The notes: generated from the letters alone by a model not told the origin. A DNA stretch of 64,000 bases from an uncultured Deferribacteres bacterium (GCA_913009825.1 CAJVYQ010000001.1:124001-188000); one strand, 5' to 3'; shown: positions 45,006 to 54,023, numbered from the stretch's first letter. A program made the numbers and translations.

Positions 45006-46157
45006 TCAAATTTTAACCATTCGTTTCCCCATCAGATTCAATTTATATTTTCTTATCTGTCCGGGTGTTACAATTTCATCTTTTTTGCCTTTAAAATACA
45101 GGGCGTCAAACGGACATTGGACGATACAAGCGCCGCACTGCACACAATCATCTGCCCTGACAATTGAGGCAGTATGGTTTCTGTGATCTACCTGGTAACA
45201 ATTTTTGGGACAAACCTGTTCGCAGAAACCGGCGCCTTTGCATTTTTCTTTATCTATTTTAATGTCCAGAAACCGGTCTTCGTGGAGTCCGCTTTTATAA
45301 ACAGGAGTACTCCCGGCCAGATCCAGACTGATTAAAAGAATGATTACCAGGGAGATAAAACTCCATCTAAGAAAAAATCCGGTTGTAAGAGAATGGGTCA
45401 AAATTCCGTAAGTCAGCAGACAAACCATAAATGCTGTCCAGAGGATAACCGGTGTACGACCAAAATCAAAAACAACCGTATATCTGCTGAATTGGGTTCC
45501 CTTTTTCTTTGGATTGATCCATTTTGAATAGAGGGGAAAAAGAAGAAAAATGACCGTTGTCAGACCCCAGATAAAGCCGGTTAGCGGCCAGGTCATCTCC
45601 TGCCAGAAAAGAGAAGTAATTAAAGCAACAATGAGAGAAAACGGAAATGCCCACATCACCGTCATTTCTATTCGCTGAACAAAATCGAATTTTACTTTGC
45701 GCATCTCTTCTGTCTTTTGCTGTTTATTACGCAGAAAATACGGAATGTCTTTGGCATAAACCGGTCCCCAAATGATTCTCCAACCGGTCTTTTTATGGAT
45801 GACGATGGCTTCAATACCCGCGGCGGCAAGTTGCGGGACAATCAATTTTTTGTGATTGATCAACGCTTCGATTCCACTTGTTTTCAAAACGGAAATGACA
45901 TGATGATTATTCAGATGTCCGCCCGTTGAACCACACCAAACATTACGGCCATGACTATTGGCGATAAGTAGATAGCAATCGATATGCTGAAGTGCCTGCT
46001 TCACCCGTGCCACAGTCAGGTGATAGTTGCAGGTTAAAAATACCGGGGAACCGGCGTTCGGATTTCCCAGTTTGATCAGACCGGTTTTACCTGGAATGGA
46101 GATGCCCCGGAACATGGTTTCGAAAAGGTTGATTAAAAAATATTTTAGCTGATTCAT
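45006..46157 (-). CDS. HgcA-like corrinoid protein fused to an HgcB-like ferredoxin
   Basis: 383 aa. Residues 1-160 match the corrinoid-binding domain of HgcA: GNPNAGSPVFLTCNYHLTV, the cap-helix motif NVWCGSTGGHL (residues 72-82; NVWCAAGK in HgcA), then LIVPQLAAAGIEA, WGPVYAKDIPYFL and EMRKVKF. Cys75 corresponds to the Cys that ligates cobalt in HgcA. About four membrane helices follow (165-187, 190-210, 237-257, 262-282). Residues 300-350 are a ferredoxin with CKGAGFCEQVCP and CVQCGACIVQCP; the second Cys of the first cluster motif is Ala309. True HgcAB methylates Hg2+; the changed cap helix makes another methyl acceptor likely. It starts 1 bp after the methyltransferase stop, so the two form one operon. 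Confidence 0.85.
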   Translation of the reverse strand: MNQLKYFLINLFETMFRGISIPGKTGLIKLGNPNAGSPVFLTCNYHLTVARVKQALQHIDCYLLIANSHGRNVWCGSTGGHLNNHHVISVLKTSGIEALINHKKLIVPQLAAAGIEAIVIHKKTGWRIIWGPVYAKDIPYFLRNKQQKTEEMRKVKFDFVQRIEMTVMWAFPFSLIVALITSLFWQEMTWPLTGFIWGLTTVIFLLFPLYSKWINPKKKGTQFSRYTVVFDFGRTPVILWTAFMVCLLTYGILTHSLTTGFFLRWSFISLVIILLISLDLAGSTPVYKSGLHEDRFLDIKIDKEKCKGAGFCEQVCPKNCYQVDHRNHTASIVRADDCVQCGACIVQCPFDALYFKGKKDEIVTPGQIRKYKLNLMGKRMVKI

Positions 46158-46158
46158 G

Positions 46159-46818
46159 CTAAACCTTCTTTTTTATAGCGGTCAGTTCCATAAAATTGCC
46201 CATTTTGTTCAGCCTGACGGAAGCGATAAAAAAACCGGCAGCGTCAATTTTCTTCGGCAGATTCTTCACCGCTTGCGTGGTTGTTTGTGTCAAAATGTAG
46301 GTGATGAGAGCAAGGGGCAGGCGAAAAATAAAATGGATAATTTTTTTGATGTAATTTTCAGGCACCACCTCATCTGCAATCAGCAGGTAACCATCCGGCT
46401 TCAACAATCTTTTTATCTCCTTAAGAGTGTAATTTATTTCATCTTCGGAAAGTTCTGAAAAACAGAGACCGCTTGTAACCACATCGTAACTTTCCGTCTT
46501 TTCCCCGGAAAGTTCCGCCACACCAATTTCACTAAATTCAATATTTTGTTCGAACCCTTCATCTGCCGCGTGTTTTTTTGCTATTGCGAGCATTTCAGGA
46601 TTCAGATCGATCCCCTTCACAAATGCGCCTTTTCTTGCCGCTTTCAGAGTTAGTTTCCCTGTGCCGCAGCCGATATCCAGAACTTTCCGGCCCGGCTGCA
46701 ACGGAGCTAACAATCGCTCGTAAGTGTGGTCTAAGGTGCCAAAACTCAGGAGCCGGATTCCTGTATCATACCTCGCAGGAGAAGATTCAAATATCTTCAT
46801 TAATATATAGCTGCTCAT
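46159..46818 (-). CDS. Class I SAM-dependent methyltransferase
   Basis: 219 aa from the ATG at 46816-46818 with GGGAG 7 nt upstream; an earlier in-frame start would place this site inside the gene. The Rossmann-like fold shows SAM motif I VLDIGCGTGKL, then the acidic GIDLNPEML, and motif IV SYDVVTSGLCFSEL. It has the layout of UbiE/Cobalamin-independent small-molecule methyltransferases; the substrate is unknown. The next gene, separated by 1 bp, is the HgcA/HgcB-like fusion. A methyl transfer chain from SAM through or beside the corrinoid is possible, but this is an inference. Confidence 0.85.
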   Translation of the reverse strand: MSSYILMKIFESSPARYDTGIRLLSFGTLDHTYERLLAPLQPGRKVLDIGCGTGKLTLKAARKGAFVKGIDLNPEMLAIAKKHAADEGFEQNIEFSEIGVAELSGEKTESYDVVTSGLCFSELSEDEINYTLKEIKRLLKPDGYLLIADEVVPENYIKKIIHFIFRLPLALITYILTQTTTQAVKNLPKKIDAAGFFIASVRLNKMGNFMELTAIKKKV

Positions 46819-46892
46819 TGGCAACTCCCTTTTGCAGGTTGTCACGTAAAATGGACATCGGCGGAGACGCAATGCATCGATTATAATTAACT

Positions 46893-46939
46893 GTAACTAT
46901 GCCGGTATGCACAAATAATTAGCATACCTGAATAGTAAC
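46893..46939. repeat. Short GTAAC-family inverted repeat
   Basis: GTAACTATGCCGGTATGC and GCATACCTGAATAGTAAC flank an 11-bp centre. It directly abuts the AATTGAGC-family copy F. Confidence 0.7.
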
Positions 46940-46940
46940 A

Positions 46941-47090
46941 CCTAAATTGAGCGATTCTTAGTTTGAAACAACCACCCAAAGAGTTTTGTCATTCTGCCTG
47001 CCCGACCGCAGGCGGGAAAGAATCTTGTTAGTTCTGTGCACTAAACCAACAAGATTCCTACGGAATGACATGAGAATCGCTCAATTCAGG
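46941..47090. repeat. Dispersed TIR element (AATTGAGC family), copy F
   Basis: Ends CCTAAATTGAGCGATTCT and AGAATCGCTCAATTCAGG. The interior starts with AAACAACCACCCAAAGAG, then GTCATTCTGCCTGCC and a short GC-rich hairpin without tandem repeats. It lies just after recQ on the minus strand. Confidence 0.88.
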
Positions 47091-47096
47091 TAACAA

Positions 47097-49259
47097 TTAA
47101 CCGCTCAAATAAAACAAGCGCAGGATGCGTAATTCATCATAGCTTATCTGTCCGTCCATTTCGTCAAAAACAGGTTTCAGGTATTCCACGCCCAATTTGG
47201 TAAAATTAAGCAGCACCTCCGTTTGCTGTGTCGGCGAGAGGGATGAGAGCGACTTGAATTCATCCGCCCGGTTCAGCGAACGGCCATCCTGAATGAATTT
47301 GTACAGATTATCCAGTACGGTGGTTTCTTTGATGTTGAAGTTAGCCGTAATCTTTCGGATGGAAATTCCGGTATTAAACATTTCACCGATTACAGTGTGT
47401 CTTGGCTTTTGGCCGGTTTTTGTCCTGTTTTTTAAACTTTTTCGTTGGTGCCTTCCTACCTCCGCTATCCGGTTCGCTTCACAATATTCCCGGATCAGCG
47501 TCAGAAATTCGCCGCCATATTTGCTGAATTTGGCGCGTCCAACACCGTAGATCTGCAAAAAGTTTTCTTCCGATTGGGGGTAGTAGACAGATATTTCGAT
47601 AAGCGCTTTATCCGGGAAAATTACGTATGGCGGGAGATTGGCAGAATCCGCCATCTCTTTTCGTTTTTTCCTCAGCAGATCAAACAAACTGTGATCGTAT
47701 TCTTGTTCGCTCTTGGGCGTTTTTCTGAAATCGGCTTTTTCTTCTACGAGGTGTCCGAATACCTTTTCACCGCTTTGTAAAACTGATTTTGCTTTTTCGG
47801 AGATTCTCAGACTTCCCGTTTTCGTGTCCTGCTCCAGAAAACCGTTCTGAATAAATTGCCGGGAGAGGTGCAGCCACTGCCGTTTGGAAAACTCTTTGCC
47901 GATGCCGTAGGTTGAGAGATTTTGGTGCTGAAATTTCAACACCTTTTGTCCTTGCGAACCGCGCAGTACATCGATGATGTGGTGGGCGCCGAACAGCTCG
48001 CCGGTTCGAACCACGCAGGAAAGAAACTTTTGCGCCGCAATGGTGATGTTCTGAAGCGGTTTTTTACCGGCGAGACAATTATCGCACATGCGACAATTGT
48101 CTATTGTGTAACGCTCACCAAAGTAATTCAGCAGCGGTTTGCGGCGACACACTATGGTTTCGGCAAAACTCACCAGGGCGCTCAGATGCATTTGCGCAAT
48201 TCGTTGTTCTTTCTCCTCTTTTTGGTCGATGAAATATTTTATTTTCTGAATATCGCCGTAGCTGAACAGAAGCAGGCAATGGGCCGGTAGTCCATCCCGT
48301 CCGGCACGACCGATCTGCTGGTAGTAGCTTTCGATATTTTTGGGCAGGTCGAAATGAATGACAAAACGCACGTTCGGTTTGTTGATACCCATGCCGAAGG
48401 CAATGGTGGCCACGATGATCTGCACGTCATCTTTGATGAACAGTTCCTGGCTGCGTTTGCGTTCCCGGTCTGTCATGCCGGCATGGTACGGTTTCACAGA
48501 AAATCCCTCTTCGGCCAGTGCATCGGTGAGTTCATCTACCTGTCTCCTGGAAAAACAGTAGATGATTCCGGATTGCTTAGGGCGCTGTGCCAAAAATTCG
48601 ATGGTCTGCAGCAACGGATTATCCTTGGGCACGATCTGCAGGAACAGATTTTCCCGGTTAAAACTGGCAATGAACTGATTGGAGTTGTCCAGCTTAAGAT
48701 TGGCTTTGATATCCTCCTGAACCCGTGGCGTTGCCGTTGCCGTGAGAGCTATGCACACGGCTTCGGGAAATTTTCCCCGCACTGTAATCAACCGGCGGTA
48801 TTCCGGCCGGAAATCGTGTCCCCATTCTGAGATACAATGTGCTTCATCGATGGTGATACAGTCTATTTTTAATGAGGAGAGCAGCGTCAGAATTTTACCG
48901 CTCAGCAGCGATTCCGGGGCCAGATAGAGCAATTTTATTTTATTCCGCCGAATACGGGCAACATTGCGCTGATAATCTTCAAATGAGAGAGAACTGTTCA
49001 AAAATACCGCATCCACACCCAGGGCAACCAACTGCTCAACCTGGTCTTTCATCAGCGAAATTAAGGGAGAAACCACCAGCGTCATCCCGCCAAAAATAAG
49101 GGCCGGAATCTGGTAGCAGAGAGATTTCCCGCCGCCTGTGGGCATGATCACCAGTGTATCGTTTTTTTTGAGCACATTGGCAATGATTTCCTGCTGCAGC
49201 GGGCGGAATTGGCGGTAGCCAAAAGTTTGTTCGAGAATTGTTTTTGCCTGATTGAGCAT
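47097..49259 (-). CDS. recQ: ATP-dependent DNA helicase RecQ
   Basis: 720 aa. Helicase motifs: Walker A TGGGKSLCYQ (residues 41-50), DEAH box ITIDEAHCISEWG near 138, ALTATATP and motif VI QQIGRAGRDG. The zinc-binding RQC region follows (CRRKPLLNYFG, then CRMCDNCL), then a winged helix and an HRDC domain near residues 520-600. The extra C-terminal segment (MFNTGISIRKITANFNI) is an HTH_40-like extension found in some RecQ proteins. It unwinds DNA during recombination and repair. It is a single-gene unit with repeat copy F at its 3-prime end. Confidence 0.95.
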   Translation of the reverse strand: MLNQAKTILEQTFGYRQFRPLQQEIIANVLKKNDTLVIMPTGGGKSLCYQIPALIFGGMTLVVSPLISLMKDQVEQLVALGVDAVFLNSSLSFEDYQRNVARIRRNKIKLLYLAPESLLSGKILTLLSSLKIDCITIDEAHCISEWGHDFRPEYRRLITVRGKFPEAVCIALTATATPRVQEDIKANLKLDNSNQFIASFNRENLFLQIVPKDNPLLQTIEFLAQRPKQSGIIYCFSRRQVDELTDALAEEGFSVKPYHAGMTDRERKRSQELFIKDDVQIIVATIAFGMGINKPNVRFVIHFDLPKNIESYYQQIGRAGRDGLPAHCLLLFSYGDIQKIKYFIDQKEEKEQRIAQMHLSALVSFAETIVCRRKPLLNYFGERYTIDNCRMCDNCLAGKKPLQNITIAAQKFLSCVVRTGELFGAHHIIDVLRGSQGQKVLKFQHQNLSTYGIGKEFSKRQWLHLSRQFIQNGFLEQDTKTGSLRISEKAKSVLQSGEKVFGHLVEEKADFRKTPKSEQEYDHSLFDLLRKKRKEMADSANLPPYVIFPDKALIEISVYYPQSEENFLQIYGVGRAKFSKYGGEFLTLIREYCEANRIAEVGRHQRKSLKNRTKTGQKPRHTVIGEMFNTGISIRKITANFNIKETTVLDNLYKFIQDGRSLNRADEFKSLSSLSPTQQTEVLLNFTKLGVEYLKPVFDEMDGQISYDELRILRLFYLSG

Positions 49260-49897
49260 AAGCGATTGTTTTTGTAATAAAATTATTTAGATTTTCAGTT
49301 GAATTCAAGAAATAAATAAATTGAACCGCAATAAGTTGGCGTCGCCCGGTATAACCAATAACTAAGTCAGATAAATCCACGTAATTTGACGACCACTTTT
49401 CAAATACATTTTAGGCTCGTAGGACTCCAATCGCAATGTGTGCTGCCAAAACAACGAGTTTCTAAAGTTTGCAAATTCTCTTTGACGACAAAACGAAATA
49501 ACCGGCCCTAAACTATGTAACGCTTCCATAATTCCCAATTGGCGGATAAACGGTGTAATCAACAAAGTGCCCGGATTACACAAGGATAGTTTATGATAAG
49601 ATAGATGCTTAAGTAACCGGGGAAATTAGCGGTTTCTCTATAAATTCATTGGTATTTCTTTATCCTGCTTAATTTGGATTATGGGTATTTATAGAATCGC
49701 TAATATTGACATCTCAAACCCGGATGATTGTATCGCTTTAGTTTTTTGAAAATAACTTATTTATGACGAGAAGGAACAAATAGACCCTTCGCCTTCATCC
49801 CGACAAAACCCATTGGGATACGCGCTCAGGGTGACAGCCTCTAAACATGTCATGTTGAGCGCGTGTCCGCCGCAGGCGGGAAGTTCCCGGCCAGCAC
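49260..49897. other. Gap with no recognisable gene
   Basis: AT-rich, without convincing coding signals. The right part (about 49780-49890) carries dispersed-repeat-like words such as GTCCGCCGCAGGCGGG and joins the truncated transporter remnant. Confidence 0.4.
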
Positions 49898-50069
49898 ACA
49901 CCGTTCGCTTAACACACCGGACACCATGGCGCCCAGCAAACAGCCGACCAGAGCGCTGCTCATAGCCCAGCCCTGTAATACCGGTTCACCGGCAATGGCA
50001 AAATACGGTTCATAAAATGGCTTGACGCCGCCGATCATCATCCAGTCGTAACCAAAACAATAATCCCCT
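49898..50069 (-). pseudogene. Fragment of an MFS sugar-porter gene
   Basis: Read on the minus strand, the frame gives FGYDWMMIGGVKPFYEPYF, QGWAMSSALVGCLLGAMVSG and VLSERC. This is the start of a sugar-porter MFS protein (FGYD, first helices and the SxxxGxxxSGxLSDR motif). The upstream end stops exactly at the left 162-bp repeat of the RAYT unit, and the downstream end runs into repeat-like DNA after the SER motif. Only about 57 of some 450 residues remain. Confidence 0.75.
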
Positions 50070-50230
50070 TTAAAACCGTTAAAACGGTTATCTAAAAAAC
50101 GATCATTTCATTACCCACGAATAATTTCGCGGGCTGTGTTCATTCGACAAAAATCGAACACCAGCCCACGATTTTAATCGTGGGGCATTGAATAACAAAC
50201 CATCCCCAAAACCGATTCATCGGTTTTCCG
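50069..50230. repeat. 162-bp direct repeat flanking the RAYT gene, left copy
   Basis: Contains a chain of hairpins: AACCGTT/AACGGTT, CCCACGA ... CGCGGG, TTCGA/TCGAA, CCCACGATT/AATCGTGGG and ACCGAT/ATCGGT. It differs from the right copy at one base (AATAATTTCG against AATAAATTCG). Its end includes the last codons of the transposase gene. Confidence 0.92.
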
Positions 50231-50654
50231 ACAACCCGTGTAATTTTAATAGTTTTTGCAATTCTTCGGCAAAAGTCATTTTTTGATGATGCTGTTTTTG
50301 ATTTCGAATATACTTATCAACTTTCGATAAAAGTGATTCGCTCACAGAGAATGCTGCATATCCAACTTGCCAGGCAAATTTAGGTAAAAAGAATTTTTGT
50401 TGATTGATCCAATGGGATGATTCTCCTTTAACATTTTTCAAAACCTGAGCAATAGAGTAATTTTGACTTAACAGAAAAAGGGAATGCAAATGATCAGTTG
50501 TTCCATCTATAACCCTTACAAGACAGTCCTGCTCCGAAAATCCCCGGGACAAATGTTGAATGATCTTCGGACGAACTGAATCGTTTAGCATCGGCACTCT
50601 TTCTTTTGTAGTCCATATTGTATGAATCCAAATCTTTGTCAGTGAATGAGACAT
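50217..50654 (-). CDS. REP-associated tyrosine transposase (IS200-like, RAYT)
   Basis: 145 aa Y1 transposase of the HUH class. The HUH motif is His55-Leu-His57 in DHLHSLF. The nucleophile is probably Tyr114 in VDKYIRNQKQHH, the usual Y-x-x-x-Q-xx-HH context. It begins with SLTKIWIHTIWTTKERVP. RAYTs nick and join single-stranded DNA at REP hairpins. The gene is bracketed by two 162-bp hairpin-rich direct repeats, and its stop codon lies in the left one. A GGGAGG site precedes the ATG. It looks intact and may be active. It is inserted between a truncated sugar transporter and the Asp-box protein gene. Confidence 0.9.
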   Translation of the reverse strand: MSHSLTKIWIHTIWTTKERVPMLNDSVRPKIIQHLSRGFSEQDCLVRVIDGTTDHLHSLFLLSQNYSIAQVLKNVKGESSHWINQQKFFLPKFAWQVGYAAFSVSESLLSKVDKYIRNQKQHHQKMTFAEELQKLLKLHGLSENR

Positions 50655-50674
50655 TATTAATCCTCCCCATGGTT

Positions 50675-50836
50675 TTTAAAACCGTTAAAACGGTTATCTA
50701 AAAAACGATCATTTCATTACCCACGAATAAATTCGCGGGCTGTGTTCATTCGACAAAAATCGAACACCAGCCCACGATTTTAATCGTGGGGCATTGAATA
50801 ACAAACCATCCCCAAAACCGATTCATCGGTTTTCCG
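50675..50836. repeat. 162-bp direct repeat flanking the RAYT gene, right copy
   Basis: Same sequence as 50069-50230 with one substitution. It ends only 4 bp before the stop codon of the Asp-box protein gene at 50841. Confidence 0.92.
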
Positions 50837-50840
50837 GTCG

Positions 50841-53800
50841 TCACTTCAAAATCACCGCCGGAATTTTATTTTCCTGCACAAGCCGATTAAATGCAGGTAA
50901 ATCTTCGCTGATAATTTTATCTAATTTTTTAATCTGTATCGCCAATTTCCCGGACAGGTCGGTGTATACATCGTACATCTGTTGCGTCGGTTTGGCGTCG
51001 GCGCCGGCAGCCGTGCCGGTGAGAGCGGCAATTTTATTGTTCAATTTGATGGGATAATTCAACGCATCCTGGCCGCTTTTAATTTTTACCTGAATGATCT
51101 CTTCCTCAACTTCGCTCAATTTTTTATTCAACGCTTTGGCTGCCGTTTCGATCTCTTTCGTTTTTTCCTCTTTCGTCAACCGTTTAATCAAATCACCAGT
51201 CTGCTTCCGGAAATCACGGATTTTCAACACCGCTTCGTGAGCTTCCGTTACTTTATCGCGGATATCGATGAGCAGATCGAACTGTTCCTGAAACTCTTCC
51301 GGAGTGGTTGTAAGACGCGGATCAGGCACAATTTCAAACGGCTGCGTTTCGGTTTTATCGCTAACCATTAATTTTACCTGATATTTCCCCGGCACCGCAA
51401 GCGGCCCGACGAGCGTTCCGGCCCACATAATCAGATGGGGCAGCTCTTTGGCGTCCGGGTAGCGCATGTTCCACACAAACCGGTTCATACCTTTTTTTGC
51501 CGGCAACTGATTCTTCCGTTTTTTCTCACCGTAAAAACCGGTTGAATCGGAACAGGCCTTTTTCTTTTTACTGCTGAACGTGCGGATGGTATCTCCTTTG
51601 GCGTCCAGAATTTCCAGTTTGATATCCCCCGCCGGCTTGTCTTTCAAATAGTATTGAATAACCACGCCACCCGGCGGATTCCGGCCGACACTCATACCGG
51701 GACGGTGAAAACTCCCGCCGCGCATGCGGTACGTATGCCGCGGTTTGAACAGGTGAATGTCGCTTTTGGCAATTTCGTCGTTAAGTTCATAAAGAGGCGA
51801 CAGATCATCCAGAATCCAAAAAGAACGGCCGTGCGTTGCCGCCACCAAATCCTTTTCCCGCGCTTGCACAGCCAGATCATGAATGGGGACCGCCGGCAGA
51901 TTTAATTGCAATGATTGCCAGTATTGTCCGTCATCGAAAGAAACAAATACGCCCCTCTCCGTTCCAGCGTAAAGCAGACCTTTTCGATTAGGGTCTTCAC
52001 GCACCACCCTCGTATATTCATTTTTCGGGATGCCGTTGGTGATCAATTTCCATGATTTGCCAAAATTAGTTGTTTTGAGGATGTACGGCGTAAAATCATC
52101 CGATTTATAGCGGGTCGCCGCCACATACGCTTTTGCCGGGTCATAATGGGACGGTTCGATAATACTGATCAAAGCCCACTCGGGCAGATTTTTGGGCGTT
52201 ACGTTTTTCCAGGTCCGGCCGCTGTTTTTACTGACGTGAATCAGGCCGTCGTCCGAACCGGCCCAGAGCAGACCTTTCTGCAGCGGCGATTCGGCGAAGG
52301 TAAAAATAGTGCAGTAATATTCCACGCTGGTGTTATCTTTTGTGACCGGTCCGCCGGACGGCCCCTGTTTGCTTTTGTCATTTCGGGTCAGATCCGGGCT
52401 GATCACTTTCCAGTTTTGGCCCTCATTCTCCGTTTTGAAAACCCGGTTTCCGGTAACATAAAGCACATTGGCGTCGTGTGGAGAGATGACAATGGGAAAA
52501 GTCCACTGAAACCGATATTTCAGATTTGCCGCACCGGCGCCCATGGGGTTGTCCGGCCAAACGGCGATATTGCGAAGCTGACCGGTTCTGTGGTCGTCGC
52601 GGGTCAAATAACCGTCGTAACTGCCGGCATAAACGATGTTGGGATCATCCGGACGCACCGCAATATATCCGCTTTCACCGCCGCCGACCGGGTACCAATT
52701 CGTCCGCGTAATGCCAAAACCAGTGGTTCTGCTAACAATGCTTACCGTGCTGTTATCCTGCTGCGCACCGTAAACGCGATATGGGAATTGATCGTCGACC
52801 GCAACATGATAAAATTGAGCGGTGGGAAAATTCTGCTCTGTCCAGCTTTTGCCGCCGTTATAGGTTACATTTGCCCCGCCGTCGTTGGCGCTGATCATAC
52901 GCGCCGGATTGGTGGGATCGATCCACAGATCATGGTTATCGCCGTGCGGCACAGAGATACTGGTGTACGTTTTACCGCCATCAACCGATTTATGAAACCG
53001 GACATTCAACACATAAACCGTTTCCGGCGCTTTGGGATCCGCATAAATATGGGAATAGTAAAACGCCCGCTGACGCAAATTGCGGTCTGCGCTGACCCGC
53101 TGCCAGTGAACGCCGCCATCATCGGAACGAAAAATGCCGCCGTCATTGGCTTCCACACTGGCCCACAGCCGGTCCTGTTTTGCCGGAGATGCGGTGATGC
53201 CGATCTTTCCCAACATTCCTTTTGGCATACCCGGTTTTTTGGTCAGCTCCTTCCAGGTATCGCCGCCATCAGTTGATTTATACAATCCGCTGCCGGGGCC
53301 GCTGCTGGACATGCTCCACGGATTCCGGGAAGCATCCCACAGCGCGGCATAAATAATTCCGGGATTGAACGGATCGAGAACCATATCCACCGCGCCGGTA
53401 TTGTCATCTTTGAATAGTATTTTTTGCCAGGTTGCACCGCCATCTTTAGAGCGGAAAACACCGCGCTCCGGATTGGAACCGAACAGATGTCCCATTGCGG
53501 CAACATAAACCAGGTTTTCATCTTTCGGATGAACGCAAATTTTACCGATAAACTGGGTTTCCTGTAGACCAATATGCTGCCAGGTAGCGCCGCCGTCAAC
53601 CGATTTGTAAACGCCGTCGCCCGGAGAAATATTGCCGCGCAGACAGGTTTCACCCATGCCCACATAAACCACATTCGGGTCGGATTCGGCCACGGCAATG
53701 GCGCCGACAGAACCCCATTGAAAAACGCTGTCCGACACATTGAACCAGTTCATTCCGCCGTCTTCAGTTTTCCAAACGCCGCCGCCGGTTGCGCCGAAAT

Positions 53801-54023
53801 AATACGTAAACGGCAAATCCTTATGCCCCGCTACTGCAACAGAGCGACCGCCGCGAAAAGGGCCGATGCAGCGCCATTGCATAGCATTGAACAGTTGTGC
53901 ATCATATTTTGACTTTGCCGCAGCTTTGGATTTTGCCGGCGCCTGCGGGGCAAAAAACAAAATCATGGAAAAAAACAGGAAAAAAAGAATAAAATGACGA
54001 ACTGACTTTAACAGAACAAACAT
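50841..54023 (-). CDS. Secreted VPS10/sortilin-like Asp-box beta-propeller protein
   Basis: 1,060 aa with a signal peptide (about residues 8-30). The chain has at least eight Asp-box repeats: KTEDGGMNW, KSVDGGATW, RSKDGGATW, KSTDGGDTW, RSDDGGVHW, KSVDGGKTY, TENEGQNW and SKNSGRTW. They form one or two beta-propellers of the VPS10/BNR type. A Fn3/Ig-like part follows near residue 780 and a helical, Lys/Glu-rich tail near 900-1060. Similar proteins are frequent in FCB bacteria and are often called glycosyl hydrolases without proof. They probably bind or act on extracellular polymers. A GGGAGGG site lies before the ATG. Confidence 0.85.
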   Translation of the reverse strand: MFVLLKSVRHFILFFLFFSMILFFAPQAPAKSKAAAKSKYDAQLFNAMQWRCIGPFRGGRSVAVAGHKDLPFTYYFGATGGGVWKTEDGGMNWFNVSDSVFQWGSVGAIAVAESDPNVVYVGMGETCLRGNISPGDGVYKSVDGGATWQHIGLQETQFIGKICVHPKDENLVYVAAMGHLFGSNPERGVFRSKDGGATWQKILFKDDNTGAVDMVLDPFNPGIIYAALWDASRNPWSMSSSGPGSGLYKSTDGGDTWKELTKKPGMPKGMLGKIGITASPAKQDRLWASVEANDGGIFRSDDGGVHWQRVSADRNLRQRAFYYSHIYADPKAPETVYVLNVRFHKSVDGGKTYTSISVPHGDNHDLWIDPTNPARMISANDGGANVTYNGGKSWTEQNFPTAQFYHVAVDDQFPYRVYGAQQDNSTVSIVSRTTGFGITRTNWYPVGGGESGYIAVRPDDPNIVYAGSYDGYLTRDDHRTGQLRNIAVWPDNPMGAGAANLKYRFQWTFPIVISPHDANVLYVTGNRVFKTENEGQNWKVISPDLTRNDKSKQGPSGGPVTKDNTSVEYYCTIFTFAESPLQKGLLWAGSDDGLIHVSKNSGRTWKNVTPKNLPEWALISIIEPSHYDPAKAYVAATRYKSDDFTPYILKTTNFGKSWKLITNGIPKNEYTRVVREDPNRKGLLYAGTERGVFVSFDDGQYWQSLQLNLPAVPIHDLAVQAREKDLVAATHGRSFWILDDLSPLYELNDEIAKSDIHLFKPRHTYRMRGGSFHRPGMSVGRNPPGGVVIQYYLKDKPAGDIKLEILDAKGDTIRTFSSKKKKACSDSTGFYGEKKRKNQLPAKKGMNRFVWNMRYPDAKELPHLIMWAGTLVGPLAVPGKYQVKLMVSDKTETQPFEIVPDPRLTTTPEEFQEQFDLLIDIRDKVTEAHEAVLKIRDFRKQTGDLIKRLTKEEKTKEIETAAKALNKKLSEVEEEIIQVKIKSGQDALNYPIKLNNKIAALTGTAAGADAKPTQQMYDVYTDLSGKLAIQIKKLDKIISEDLPAFNRLVQENKIPAVILK

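Noticed and set aside
45006-46157. Calling the fusion a true mercury methylase (HgcAB)
   Set aside because: The cap helix reads NVWCGSTGG rather than NVWCAAGK and the protein is a fusion with an altered Fe-S motif, so Hg methylation is not supported.
49362-49583. 73-codon minus-strand frame in the gap after recQ
   Set aside because: No ribosome binding site, no family and unlikely composition.
52146-53276. 376-codon open frame on the plus strand
   Set aside because: It is fully opposite the Asp-box protein gene, has no family resemblance and no ribosome binding site; it results from the codon bias of the real gene.
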